The notes: generated by a model not told the origin, from the letters alone. Positions 45,776 to 55,923 are shown, counted from the stretch's first letter. The stretch is 64,000 bases of DNA from Meandrina meandrites (GCA_963693305.1 OY855903.1:54432150-54496149), one strand, 5' to 3'. Program-made: numbers and translations.

Positions 45776-46921
45776 ATGTCCTCGATGTCCAAACAGTCCG
45801 AGGATGATCTTCTTGCCGAGGAAGCCGGAGAAGAGGGTGAAGAAGACAAGGAATCGCTTGCTGACGAACGCAACGCTGTCCTTCCACGCGCCTCACAACA
45901 ACTCAAGAATCCAACCCCCGCTTCTTCGGAGGAAATTAACCTACTCACCAACGCAATACTAGGCTTAACAAAAAGCCTACCAGATCTTCTACCTCCACCT
46001 CGTGGAGAGACAAAAGGCAAAGGAAAACGGCCGGCAAGCAAGTCTCCAAACGCCGTTCCCACCAAAAAGGCGAAAGACAAAGATGGCGAGGCGGGAAGCT
46101 CCATAAGCGCCTCCGACCAGTCAACTGACTGCGAGATTCTCTACGACTCTGTGCTAAATAGCAAAAATGATGAGTCAGAGCAAAATACCACTCGTAGTGG
46201 TGATGAGGACGATTTCCTCTCGGAACTCGTAAAAGAATACGAGTCTGACGATACCGTGGGCGAAAGCCTCGAAAATGAGAAACTAGCCAAGCTAGTTAAC
46301 AAAATGTTCCGCTGCAAACTAAGCAAGAAAAATCTCAAAGACCGGCTTGAGAGGCAGGAGAGACCGGCTAATTGTACTGCGGCCAAGCCTCCCAGGGTAA
46401 ACCCAGGCATTTGGCGTCGATTGAAAGAGCCTACAAAGAAGAGGGATTTACAATTTTTCAAAATACAACAAGCCCTCACAAAAGGCATCCTGCCAGTTGT
46501 TCGAATAACGGGCAAGCTTATGCAGGCGAAATCACTTGATGATGAAGAATGCCAAGACTTAAAGAAACTGGGGCTGGAGGCCATGTCCCTCCTCACTCAT
46601 GCCTCTTATGAGATAAACATGCAACGGCGTCTGCTTCTGAGACCAGATATTGGGAAGGAATACTCAGCCCTCTGCTCCTCCCAGTTGCCATTTACAGATT
46701 TTCTCTTTGGAGATGATCTACAAAAGCATTTGAAAGATATTGGTGATCAAAACAAAATAGGGGCCAAGATCACCCCTAATTACAAAGGGCAATGCTCTTC
46801 TCCAGGAAGGCCTGGCAATAACAGCTATAAGCCATCAAAAAACTGGAGAGGCCACAACTCCAAACCTTGGAAATACAAAAACAATGCCAACCGGGACAAG
46901 ACAACCCGGACAAGCCAATAG
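45776..46921 (+). CDS. DIRS ORF1, Gag-like protein, 381 residues
   Basis: This is the first ORF of the DIRS element, starting MSSMSKQSEDDLLAEEAGEE. The N-terminal third is acidic, the middle is Lys-rich (GKRPASKSPNAVPTKKAKDK) and a helical core follows (PRVNPGIWRRLKEPTKKRDL ... IQQALTKGILPVVRITGKLM). It ends in a basic Asn/Lys-rich tail (NRDKTTRTSQ). No Cys-knuckle is seen. Gag-like proteins package the RNA. It overlaps ORF2 by 55 bases in a different frame, so ORF2 may be expressed by frameshifting, re-initiation or splicing. Confidence 0.8.
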   Translation: MSSMSKQSEDDLLAEEAGEEGEEDKESLADERNAVLPRASQQLKNPTPASSEEINLLTNAILGLTKSLPDLLPPPRGETKGKGKRPASKSPNAVPTKKAKDKDGEAGSSISASDQSTDCEILYDSVLNSKNDESEQNTTRSGDEDDFLSELVKEYESDDTVGESLENEKLAKLVNKMFRCKLSKKNLKDRLERQERPANCTAAKPPRVNPGIWRRLKEPTKKRDLQFFKIQQALTKGILPVVRITGKLMQAKSLDDEECQDLKKLGLEAMSLLTHASYEINMQRRLLLRPDIGKEYSALCSSQLPFTDFLFGDDLQKHLKDIGDQNKIGAKITPNYKGQCSSPGRPGNNSYKPSKNWRGHNSKPWKYKNNANRDKTTRTSQ

Positions 46922-48468
46922 AACACTTACTGCCAGCTACTAGCACAGTAAGTATATGTCCACCACTTTGTAACAGTGTATATATAGCTGGAAACATAGC
47001 TCGGCATTTCAGTGTCTGGCAGACTTTAACGTCTGATCCCTACATTTTAAGCATCGTTCAGGTTTGTCAACTAGAGTTTTGCAACCCACCTTGCCAGGTG
47101 CAAACCCCTAGAGCAGTCGTACTTTCTAGTAGAGAGTCAGATATTGCCACTACTGAAATTAAGAAACTTTTAACTAAAGGGGTCATTAGGAAAGCTACTC
47201 ATGTTCCTGGTGAATTTATCTCAACAATTTTCACCAGACCCAAGAAAGATGGGTCTCACCGTCTTATTTTGAACTTGAAAAAGCTTAATAAGCATATTGT
47301 GTACCACCACTTTAAGATGGATTCACTGCATAGTGCAACCCAACTGATGAAGCCTAATTGCTGGATGGCTGTCTTAGACCTAAAGGAGGCATACTACTCT
47401 GTTCCTATTAGGACTGAAGACAGAAAATACCTTCGTTTCGAACATGAAGGCCAACTTTATGAATTTGCTTGCCTTCCTAATGGCCTCTCTAGTGCACCCA
47501 GAATTTTTACCAAACTTTTAAAACCTGCCCTTGCAAGATTAAGGGAGGACAGGGTGCTTTTAGTCATTTACATTGATGACATTATCCTTTTTGCCAATGA
47601 CCCTCAGACATTGCTCGGTTTTATACAACGGGCTATTACATTGTTGCAGTCTTTAGGATTCACTATCCATTCTGATAAATCTCAACTTGTCCCATCCCAG
47701 AGAGTCAATTTTCTGGGTTTCATTTTAGACTCTGTTGCGATGACAGTCTCTATGAAATTGGACAAGGCTGATAAAGCAAAATCAGCCATCCTACAGCTCC
47801 TTAGGAAGGAGCAGCCACTTGTAAGAGAGGTTGCATCTGTAGTTGGGCAAATGGTGTCATGTTTTCCTGGAGTTAAATATGCCCCACTGTATTACTGTGC
47901 TCTTGAAAATGACAAAACTGATGTTTTAAAGAAGAATGGGTGGAACTTAGATGAGAGAATGCTCATCTCTGATACAGCTAAGAAAGACATGTCTTGGTGG
48001 CTTTCAAATATTGACAATGATCCATGCCCTGTTCTGCCTATGAAATACAAATTAACCCTTAAATGCGATAGCTCTCTAGAAGGATGGGGAAGTGTCATTG
48101 AAAATTCTTCCCTTGTTGCAAATGGACGATGGTCCCACAGTGAGAGTATGTGCCACATAAACTACTTGGAAATCAAAGCAGTCCTTTTTGGTCTTCAGTC
48201 TTTGTGCTCAGACTTAACAAACTGTAACATCAAAGTGTTGTCTGATAACCAAACAGCGGTTTCCTATCTGAGAAATATGGGTGGCACCCACTCTCGGGAC
48301 TGTAATGAGATTGCAAGGGAAACTCTTTTGTGGTGCAAGGACAGGGGCATATCCTTAACTGTCACCCATTTACCTGGGAAACAAAATGTTGAAGCTGACC
48401 AAGCAAGTAGACATTTTCATGATGACACTGAATGGTCATTAGACACTCTCATGTTTATAACAGCTTAA
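46867..48468 (+). CDS. DIRS ORF2, reverse transcriptase and RNase H, 533 residues
   Basis: The RT fingers and palm are visible: LTKGVIRKATHVPGEFISTI, KKDGSHRLILNLKKLNK, the first catalytic Asp block WMAVLDLKEAYYSVPI, PNGLSSAPRIFTKLLKPAL and the YIDD active site at residue 235 (47569-47580). The RNase H part shows LKCDSSLEGWGSVIE, YLEIKAVLFGLQSL (Glu), VLSDNQTAVSYLRNMGG (Asp) and HLPGKQNVEADQASR (final Asp). All blocks are in one uninterrupted frame. It overlaps the recombinase ORF by 37 bases. The ATG may not be the real start because translation could come from ORF1. Confidence 0.9.
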   Translation: MEIQKQCQPGQDNPDKPIEHLLPATSTVSICPPLCNSVYIAGNIARHFSVWQTLTSDPYILSIVQVCQLEFCNPPCQVQTPRAVVLSSRESDIATTEIKKLLTKGVIRKATHVPGEFISTIFTRPKKDGSHRLILNLKKLNKHIVYHHFKMDSLHSATQLMKPNCWMAVLDLKEAYYSVPIRTEDRKYLRFEHEGQLYEFACLPNGLSSAPRIFTKLLKPALARLREDRVLLVIYIDDIILFANDPQTLLGFIQRAITLLQSLGFTIHSDKSQLVPSQRVNFLGFILDSVAMTVSMKLDKADKAKSAILQLLRKEQPLVREVASVVGQMVSCFPGVKYAPLYYCALENDKTDVLKKNGWNLDERMLISDTAKKDMSWWLSNIDNDPCPVLPMKYKLTLKCDSSLEGWGSVIENSSLVANGRWSHSESMCHINYLEIKAVLFGLQSLCSDLTNCNIKVLSDNQTAVSYLRNMGGTHSRDCNEIARETLLWCKDRGISLTVTHLPGKQNVEADQASRHFHDDTEWSLDTLMFITA

Positions 48469-49823
48469 TTACTAAATGGGGAAAACCTGAGATTGATCTT
48501 TTTGCATCACGCTTGAATGCAAAACTGCCCTGCTATGCAGCATGGAAACCTGACCCAAGTGCCTATTCTATTGATGCCTTTACACTTGACTGGTCTGTGT
48601 ATAAACTTGTTTACTGTTTTCCACCTTTTAGTATAATTGGGAAAGTACTTCAGAAGATAATATTCGCCAAGACAACAGCAATCCTAGTTCTCCCCGACTG
48701 GCCAACACAGTTTTGGTGCCCACGAGTGATGTCAATGCCTAGTGGCTCCTCCACACCGAATAAAGCTGCAGAAGTCAACACTGACCCTTCCCCACGATGT
48801 CAAGAAAATCCACCCCCTTTACCCCAAGCTCCAACTGATTGGCTGTCTTGTGTCAGGGAATCCCTCCAGTTACAAGGAATAACTGGGGAAACTTTGAGCA
48901 TCATCATTGATTCATGGAGAGAAGGTACTCAGAAGCAATACAGAAGCAGCATATCTGCTTGGATAAATTACTGTAAAGAACGGAAGATCAGCATTACAAC
49001 ACCTTCTCTGCCAGAACTGTTGAATTTTCTAACTCTTCAGTACAAAAAGCTTAGCTACAGTGCTCTAGGAACCACTAGAAGTGCCCTTTCTTCATTCATC
49101 AACATTGATGGCTTCAAAGTAGGAGAACATCCTATTGTTTCACGTTTTATGTCAGGTGCTTTCAACAGGAAACCAACTTTCCCCAGATATGTGGAAACAT
49201 GGAACCCTCAAATTGTCCTTAGCCACCTTAAGGACTACCCTGACATCAAGGAAATGTCTCTGAAGCAATTGACATTGAAACTGACTATGATTTTGGCCTT
49301 AGTGACTGCACAGCGAACACAGACTCTTAAGTTGCTGTCAATTGATGACATGCAAACTAAAGCTGGCGAATATGTTTTTCAGATTACATCTCTTCTTAAG
49401 CAAACAAGTGCTAATGGTGGCAGACAAAGACACCTGCAACCTATTGTGTTGAAGAAATATGACCATGATAAAACCCTTTGCGTTTTCACATTGTTACAAG
49501 AGTATCTTAAGAGAACTGCTAAGTTTAGAGGTTCATGTTCTCAACTTTTAATTTGCCACTGCAAGCCTCATGGGCCTGCATCGAAAGACACTATTTCTAG
49601 GTGGCTCAAACAGGTTATGCTTGACGCTGGAATTAATACTTCTGTTTTTAAGCCTCACTCCACCAGAAGTGCAGCCACTTCCGCTGCAAAGTTAGCTAAT
49701 GTTCCTTTAGATGAAATTATGGCCACTGCTGGCTGGCGTTCAAGCTCTGTATTTGCTGTTCATTATAACAAACCCCTGTCTAATGATAGTTCCTTTGCTA
49801 ACAATGTACTGGGGAAGAATTAG
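48432..49823 (+). CDS. DIRS ORF3, tyrosine recombinase, 463 residues
   Basis: The N-terminal part (FASRLNAKLPCYAAWKPDPS, LVLPDWPTQFWCPRV) is the conserved bridge found between RNase H and recombinase in DIRS elements. The core-binding region starts at SWREGTQKQYRSSISAWINY. Catalytic residues visible are Arg in VTAQRTQTLKLLSIDDM, HxxR in KPHSTRSAATSAAK, the AGWRSSSVF block and Tyr in VHYNKPL. The frame is intact to a stop at 49823. It integrates the circular DNA copy. Together with ORF1 and ORF2 this suggests a recent insertion. Confidence 0.9.
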   Translation: MVIRHSHVYNSLITKWGKPEIDLFASRLNAKLPCYAAWKPDPSAYSIDAFTLDWSVYKLVYCFPPFSIIGKVLQKIIFAKTTAILVLPDWPTQFWCPRVMSMPSGSSTPNKAAEVNTDPSPRCQENPPPLPQAPTDWLSCVRESLQLQGITGETLSIIIDSWREGTQKQYRSSISAWINYCKERKISITTPSLPELLNFLTLQYKKLSYSALGTTRSALSSFINIDGFKVGEHPIVSRFMSGAFNRKPTFPRYVETWNPQIVLSHLKDYPDIKEMSLKQLTLKLTMILALVTAQRTQTLKLLSIDDMQTKAGEYVFQITSLLKQTSANGGRQRHLQPIVLKKYDHDKTLCVFTLLQEYLKRTAKFRGSCSQLLICHCKPHGPASKDTISRWLKQVMLDAGINTSVFKPHSTRSAATSAAKLANVPLDEIMATAGWRSSSVFAVHYNKPLSNDSSFANNVLGKN

Positions 49824-49905
49824 TGCATTGGTAATAAATGCCATGTTTACCATTTCTTATTTGGAATGTGTACTCTTTATTTTTTGAGGGCCCTATAGAG
49901 CTCTA

Positions 49906-50036
49906 AAATCTCATGTGATCTCAGAATGTATGCAAATGCGAGGTAGAATTGAATAATTAAACGAGACTTACCTGTAAGTTGAAGTTTGATTGAGATTCTA
50001 CCGTAGCATTTGCAGAAATGAAGAGATCACATCCCT
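49906..50036. repeat. DIRS internal complementary region
   Basis: 49906-49949 is the reverse complement of the left end (45609 on). 49951-50036 is an exact reverse complement of the right end (50213-50299), including GTAAGTTGAAGTTTGATTGA. Joining both ends in one internal block is the template arrangement that rebuilds the termini during DIRS replication. Confidence 0.9.
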
Positions 50037-50183
50037 CCCTATTCCCCCCCCCCCCCCCCCCCCCGTATGCTAACCTTATCTCATCTAGTCATTATTCCTA
50101 TCATTCTATGGTGCTGCATACATCAATTCATTATTTATGTATGGGGTAGTCTACAGGACTCCTCAAAAAATATGCTTCAAGAC

Positions 50184-50299
50184 TGAGCTCGAAGTCACGT
50201 GACTTGCTATCTCATGTGATCTCTTCATTTCTGCAAATGCTACGGTAGAATCTCAATCAAACTTCAACTTACAGGTAAGTCTCGTTTAATTATTCAATT
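50184..50299. repeat. right inverted terminal repeat and end of the DIRS element
   Basis: Starts ACTGAGCTCGAAGTCACGTG, which matches the left terminal repeat inverted. It continues into the outer 87 bases that pair with the internal region and ends ATTATTCAATT. A C-run of about 20 bases lies just upstream at 50044-50064. Confidence 0.85.
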
Positions 50300-50459
50300 T
50301 ACACAGCAGTGATCGTTATATAGCCATATTTGTGTGGTTTCTCCGCTCAAAACCCTTGTAACACAACCCTTCGAATGACAACATGCCCGTCCAACCTCGT
50401 TTTAGTGCAACACAGAATCCAAGATGGCGGAGCGTGATATTGGAGTATACTGTTACTAA

Positions 50460-51430
50460 GTATAATAGATATCAGGGTGTGGAGGGAGGGGAAATTCGTC
50501 TTAACTAGTTGAAGACTTCATTCAGCTAAAGGATTGAACATGCATGCTTGCCTCGATTCTGTGTAAGAACTTGTGAAACAAACTCCTGGATGAGAGGAAG
50601 TTCTCCAAACCGGACGCTGGGAGAAGAACACGTCACAAGCTAAATAAAATCATTTATTTCTTTGAAATAAATATCCTATTGATATAATTGATTGCTAGTA
50701 CCATACTGATTGAGATTATTTTCCTATTAGAAACTTATTGGGGTCCACTGCAAATCAGCCAATTTGACTGGCTTTGCCATATTAGTCTACTCGTACTGTG
50801 ATAAGTTAAGAGTAAAGATGAACAAATGATGCATGTTTTCAATGTGGGAAGGCACACCTTTGCTCTTCCGACAGCCACACTTTTTAGCATCTCTACACAG
50901 TCTCACTCTCTGTGATCACTCCATTTTCTCTGTTTTCTTTCATTTACTGATCTGGCTCAATAAAGCCACTAGCATTATACTGGGAACAACTGAACCAGTG
51001 AAAGTTCTCTTGTCTTCATGGCAGGTCAAGGCTTCAGTTGTGTTTGTGTGCATAATATCGTGATTTCTAGTGAATGATATTTTTTTGATAAAATACCAAC
51101 TGCGTGAAAGTTTCTTTCCATCTTAAAAAAATTAGAAACATTCTGAAAGAATAGGCTATTGAAAAGTTGTTTTTTGAGCAAAGTGTTTTTCAGTTTTCAA
51201 ATCAGTAACAAGCCTGCTTTGCAGCTTAAAAATATCAGATCTATTATTATTACAACTATACACACACAATCTCATCAGTTGTTCTCATCTGGCGTGCTGG
51301 TAAGAGCTCTGTGGCATTGGCATTAGTTCTACCTTGTCACAATTTTTAATAAAACCATGGGCCGATAAGGGGGCAAAGTGGAGATTGCGAGCTTTCACTT
51401 CAAGTTTATTATTGCAGAGTCTGACAATTT
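50460..51430. other. intergenic sequence between two elements, no gene seen
   Basis: AT-rich sequence lies to the right of the second ISL2EU end. A 76-residue plus frame at 50833-51063 has no recognised family. No promoter or repeat stands out. Confidence 0.5.
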
Positions 51431-51440
51431 CACTTTATCT

Positions 51441-53151
51441 ATGGGCGGCGGTGACCACTGTGCTGTATTTGGCTGTTCAAATGACTGGAGAAAGCGAGAA
51501 AAGTATGTGAGTTTCAAGGACTAATGTGACATATTCTAAACATAATTTTAATCAATCGCCCACACTTACAAAATTGTAGTTATCAACATATGCCATGATT
51601 TTAATGTAGAAGTTCTTCTTTTCATATAAATATTCGGTTATGCCACAGAAGTTTTATGAAATGATATATAAGCTTACCATGATAGCGCACTAAAATGCTG
51701 CTGAGAAGAAGTTGGGGACTGGCAATAATTAGTCTCGCCTTTAAAAAAATTGAAACTTTTGATGGGTGATGCAAATGCTCTTTGTTATTGCAGGTGTGTT
51801 ATAAAACCACATGTCCAATATATTAAGTGGCATCAGCCCCAGAAAAAGCACTTTTAATTAAGGGAGGGACTTATCAACTTCAAAAACTTTAAAGTGACAG
51901 CAAATACAAGGGTCTGCCCCAATCATTTTGTTCATGGTGGGCCACTAGGAGAACACCCACATCTTGAGCTCTGGCTAAGAGGATATGAAACAGATAAGGA
52001 GACTAATAATCATGAGGTTCAAAGAATTATAGAGTCCTGGAATGATGCTGAAGAGCAAAGTGGTGGTTTTTTTGACCACTCGAACAGGAGCCGTCAAAAG
52101 AAAAGCAGTGCACACCCAGGCAAGTAGTATGAAATCTAAAAAGCTTGAAGTTCTACCTAAAGGGTTAGACAATGAAAAGAAAGCAGCTGTTTCTCAATCA
52201 TCTATGACACAAGCCGCGGAAAGTGATCACACATACTGCAATCTCAATGATTGCACTTTTCAAATATCTGAAGGTGATGAATGCAGCTGTCAATTGGCGC
52301 TTTGTGTAAAATGTAAAAGAAAGGTGATGCAAACAATTGAAGAAATGAAAATGTGAAACTTAAGGAAAGCCTTGACAGTGTCAGGCAAAACAACTCGAGT
52401 GACAACTTTTCCATAGACAAATTCAAAGATTCTGACTATCTGGTCAAGCTTCACATGGGTCTTGATAACTTCAAAGTTTTTGAGTGGATCTACGACCAGG
52501 TGAAGGACAAGGTACCATACATGCAATATTAAAAGGGTTCGGAGTCACATAATGTTAAAAGATATCAGGTAACAAAGTGTAAAAAGCCTGGCCCAGAGCG
52601 AATTTTGTCACCCGAAAATGAACTTCTTTTGACATTAATGAAGCTCCATCTCAATTTAAACAGTCAGTTTCTTGGGTTCATGTTTAGAGTCTCACCAAGC
52701 CTTGTAACTACAATCATATCTACATGGCTCCCTCTCCTTTCCCTGGAGTTGAAACCATTGATCCACTGGCCCACACGCGAGGAAGCAGAAAGATACTACC
52801 CGGATTGTTTCAAAAAATACAAAAACGTTATTGCCATAATTGTTTGCACTGAAGTGCCTATCCAACGACCATCATTAGCTCTTGCTAATTCAGGAGCTTC
52901 TTCTCCCTCATCAAGTAAAGCTAGTTATCCCCCCATTCCTGAAGAAAAAGACACAGTTCACTATTGAGGATGACACCTGCACTAAGCAAGTAGCTAATGC
53001 AAGAATTCACATAGAACGTGTGATTGGTCGTCTGAAAGATTATGACATTCTTAAGTGTGTCTTAAGTGTGAACAACCTTTGGACATGGTGGATCTTTTTG
53101 ATCACATTGCAACAATTTTATGTGCGCTTATCAACCTACAAGAACCAATAA
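51441..53151 (+). pseudogene. third THAP/DDE transposase, degraded
   Basis: From ATG 51441 a THAP start is seen (MGGGDHCAVFGCSNDWRKRE) with a donor-like GTGAGT at about 51509. The second part, from about 51795, contains FKVTANTRVCPNHFVHGGPL, the Cys-x2-His of the finger, then HLELWLRGYETDKETNNH. At 52605-52967 the transposase block reads NELLLTLMKLHLNLNSQFLG, with the HTH FRVSPSLVTTIISTWLP and a damaged first catalytic block (IIVCTEVPIQRPSLAL). The central part with the second Asp is deleted. 52980-53151 keeps the Glu block (ARIHIERVIGRLKDYDIL). It is a dead copy of the same broad transposase group. Confidence 0.75.
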
Positions 53152-53320
53152 TACCCCTAAACTGTCAGTGACAGTAGCATGGTAAACAAATTGTGTAACC
53201 AAGTGAATGGATTTGTTATTTTTATATGTGAGACCTCTGCCCCCTAAAATATCTCAAGTGGCAGAGGTGTTGTTAAGTACGACATTTTAACTTATATATG
53301 ATTGAAGAGATTACCATTTA

Positions 53321-53446
53321 CCTGTTCAAAGTATAGGTAATGCTATACAGTAAATAGATCACTAGCCAGTGGGTAAGGATGCTGACTATCTACTGGTAAG
53401 TGAGCTGTCCAGTGTAAAGCATTACCCATCCTTTGAACAACTAGGC
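53321..53446. repeat. foldback element of about 126 bp
   Basis: CCTGTTCAAAGTATAGGTAA at 53321 pairs, imperfectly, with the inverted TAGTTGTTCAAAGGATGGGT ending at about 53446. It contains further short inverted phrases (CCAGTGGGTAAG / CTACTGGTAAG). Noncoding and MITE-like. Confidence 0.5.
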
Positions 53447-53495
53447 AAAGGACTGAATGTACTGAAAGTCAATCAGTTTATTATCATAACATAAT

Positions 53496-53644
53496 AAAGT
53501 ATAGAAATATTGATAATCAGAGAAATAGTTCTAATTCTTTCTCTAAATTTCATATTACGAATCTCAAGCCTCGTATTAATGAAGGACTCAAAGCCTCCAG
53601 AGAACTAGAACTATTTCTCTGATTTACCAATATTTCTATACTTT
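53496..53644. repeat. foldback element of about 149 bp
   Basis: AAAGTATAGAAATATTGATA...CAGAGAAATAGTTCTAATTCT at 53496-53538 is matched inverted at 53601-53644 with few differences. The arms are about 43 bases and the centre about 60. It directly follows another foldback at 53321-53446. Confidence 0.7.
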
Positions 53645-53659
53645 TTTATGTAACTTTAC

Positions 53660-54430
53660 CATGCCTCAGAAATTTAAGTTCCTCTTGTAAAATTAACTTG
53701 ACAAGACTATGACTCTGAAATAGAGCCGAAATATTGTATTTATGATATCAAATATCTTGTAATAAACTAAAACTTGGTTTTTACAATGATTTCACTTCTC
53801 GGCCTTGCCTTCTTTCTCTTGTATTCCAAATTGTCAGATGGCTCTGTAATAAGTCAAGTAGTAGCAGATCAAGGTTGGCATACAAAGTACTGTGTAACCT
53901 TTGTTCTTAGCATAGTTAATCTCATTTGAGGACCCTTCTGTAAACCACTACTTGTGACGTTGGTATACTTGATGAAGGTTACTATTACTATTAGGATTGC
54001 TTTGCTTGCTACTCAGGGCTGGAATAAATAGTATTGTCCTTAGGAATTTAGGTGTTTTGTTTACAGGAATCGCAAAACCATGTTAAGTTATCTAAGATGA
54101 AGCATTCATTCACTTTCTTTACTTTACTTGGCGCTTTGTAAAACGTTATACTATTGTACGTGTTGCGTGCTCTTTAGTTGTGTATGGTTTATCGTTCATT
54201 GGTTGTGATATTAACTTTCTTGTGAAATATCATATTTTAGTATGCGCTGAGTGCTGTTTATTGATAGCTGCGTTACATTTTTAAGCTTTGTTGCGTTTTT
54301 TAGAAGCGGGTTGTAGTTGTTTAATTGTATGTGTAATTTTGCAAAAATATAAGAAAAAGCGATGAATAGGATCATTTGTCAGAATTGTCAGAAATGTTGT
54401 TACTGTAAGAAATGTTTTTATTTTGAAATG
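53660..54430. other. intergenic sequence, no gene seen
   Basis: AT-rich sequence with an AATAAA at about 53760. Frames are short and unconvincing. No supported feature. Confidence 0.5.
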
Positions 54431-54439
54431 GATGAGGTT

Positions 54440-55330
54440 AAAGAAAAAAATACACCAGGTTAGTTAGAAACGACTAATATTATGTATGACCGAAAGAGAG
54501 AAATTATATTTGATGAGATTTTTTAGGATTGACGAGCAGAAATGTCTATCTGAAACGCAAAGGAACTAACATTAATTTTATATTTTTTGACCCCGAAGAT
54601 TGACCTGAGTCAAGAGGTACTAGATGTAGGTTCATATATCTTGTTGTGAATTTCACGCTACAATATAACACAACTTTTATAGAGCGGCAACAACAGCCCT
54701 TTTAGTGGATGAATGAAGTTCTAAAGAGGACTACAAGTAACATCTTTAGGATGAAAAGTCTATTTTTTGTTAAAATTACTTAAATTAGCTTTACGCTTTT
54801 CAATTTTGGATATCTTTGAACTGCAGCCAGCAGCTATCAAGTAAAATGCAGACAAGCTTTACGTTTTTAAAATAACATTCTAACCTTTAAATTGTATGAG
54901 ATTATCAATGGAAATTTATTGTAACCCAACAAGAAAACGCGTAGAAGAAGAACAAAATACACCAGGTTAGTTAGAAACGCATAATACAATGTATAACCGA
55001 AAGAGAGAAATTACATTTGATGAGTTCTCTTAGCTTTGAAAAGCAGAAACGTCTATCAACAAGATGTCAGTAGATGGACCTGTAGATAGTCTGAAGTGTC
55101 AGCCGTCTTCTCTTCCTTACCCCTCAGAGGACGGGCGGGAAGGAAGAGAAGACGGCTGACATTTCAGACTAGACCTGTAGAGTTTTCGTTGACGTTGTTG
55201 TGCATGTCACGCTACACGCTTAGCATACTCAGTGGATGAATGAATCTCTAAAATCTCTTTGGAGTGTCTTGTCTTGTAGTCTCTTGACGTATAGATTTAA
55301 TAAGTGCATTTATAGGATGTATCAGAATAA
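54440..55330. repeat. direct duplication of about 500 bp, two diverged copies
   Basis: AATACACCAGGTTAGTTAGA followed by AACG..TAATA..ATGTAT(G/A)ACCGAAAG occurs at about 54449 and 54956. Later shared phrases (TCACGCTAC, AGTGGATGAATGAA) recur with the same order and roughly the same spacing. The second copy carries an inserted hairpin at 55088-55170. No coding potential. Confidence 0.6.
55088..55170. repeat. 83-bp hairpin with 31-bp arms
   Basis: AGTCTGAAGTGTCAGCCGTC... at 55088-55118 is matched inverted at 55140-55170 with a single mismatch and a 21-base centre. It sits in the second copy of the direct duplication and has no counterpart in the first, so it looks like a later insertion. Confidence 0.8.
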
Positions 55331-55789
55331 CAGCTTTATTTTGCCTTTTTAAAGAATAGCATGCTTTGATATCTACCATGTTATCTTCAGTGGAACTATT
55401 GAATGTGATGGATTTTGGGAGAGTAGTTGAAAATGAATTATCATTTCTGTTTACAACGTGTACAATAATGGTGCAGGTTTTAACAGGATATTTACTGTTC
55501 AGCTCTATTTATAGTGATTACGGTGGTAGGATATAGCAGATTTAGTTTTCACGATCTTCGTAAAAATCAAACAATGTTCCACTGTCACGAAAATCTGGAA
55601 AAAGAGTGACACGAGACGGCTTTAAGTGCCTTTGATTCCTCTTTGGAAACCAATGTCTCCTCCCAGACAACTGCAGCATCACTTAAAGCTGGAGCTTCTT
55701 GGTAGATAGCACAATAATTGTGTGGAAAAAATTTCAGTATGGCAGCATTCCCATCAGATGCTCTCTGCAGGCCCATCAAATCAAGGTCC

Positions 55790-55923
55790 TAGTCCAGCAG
55801 ATAAGTGCAAAATTTGGCCAAATTGTGCCTTTTATGATAAAAGCGTGAAACTTGGCACAAAGTTAGAACACATCTTAAGAAACATTTTTAGCTATAGGGC
55901 CATCGCAGATTTGTCACGTGACC
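55790..55923 (+). repeat. left inverted repeat with an inward open frame
   Basis: The frame here (55722-55997) reads SPADKCKIWPNCAFYDKSVK then LGTKLEHILRNIFSYRAIAD. A related inward frame exists in the right repeat. The repeat also contains the palindrome GTCACGTGAC at 55913-55922 and TGACGTCA nearby. Confidence 0.65.

Larger units (their letters stand above)
45609..50299 (+). mobile_element. DIRS-type tyrosine-recombinase retrotransposon, full length, three intact ORFs
   Basis: The element has Gag-like, RT-RNase H and tyrosine recombinase ORFs in order on the plus strand with small overlaps. Its outer ends are inverted repeats that share ACTGAGCTCGAAGTCACGTG and following bases (45609-45680 inverted to 50184-50255). 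An internal complementary region at 49906-50036 is made of the complement of the left end joined to the complement of the right end. This is the layout of DIRS elements, which replicate through a circle and integrate without target duplication. Boundaries were placed where the internal region stops matching each end. Confidence 0.9.
41242..50448. mobile_element. second ISL2EU-type DNA transposon, decayed and carrying a nested DIRS element
   Basis: The left end ATACTCCGATATCACGCTCC at 41242 is matched in inverted orientation by the right end at 50448 (ATACTCCAATATCACGCTCC). Similarity continues through GCCATCTTGGATT, TTGGACGGGCATGTTG and beyond. Inside are a plus-strand YqaJ-type gene (41335-43207) and a converging minus-strand THAP+DDE gene (43930 to about 50340). 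Both have disabling changes. A DIRS retrotransposon occupies 45609-50299 and splits the THAP exon. Confidence 0.8.

Noticed and set aside
45673..46596. Minus-strand ORFs of 143 and 151 codons inside the DIRS element
   Set aside because: They are antisense to the Gag-like ORF1 and have no family likeness.
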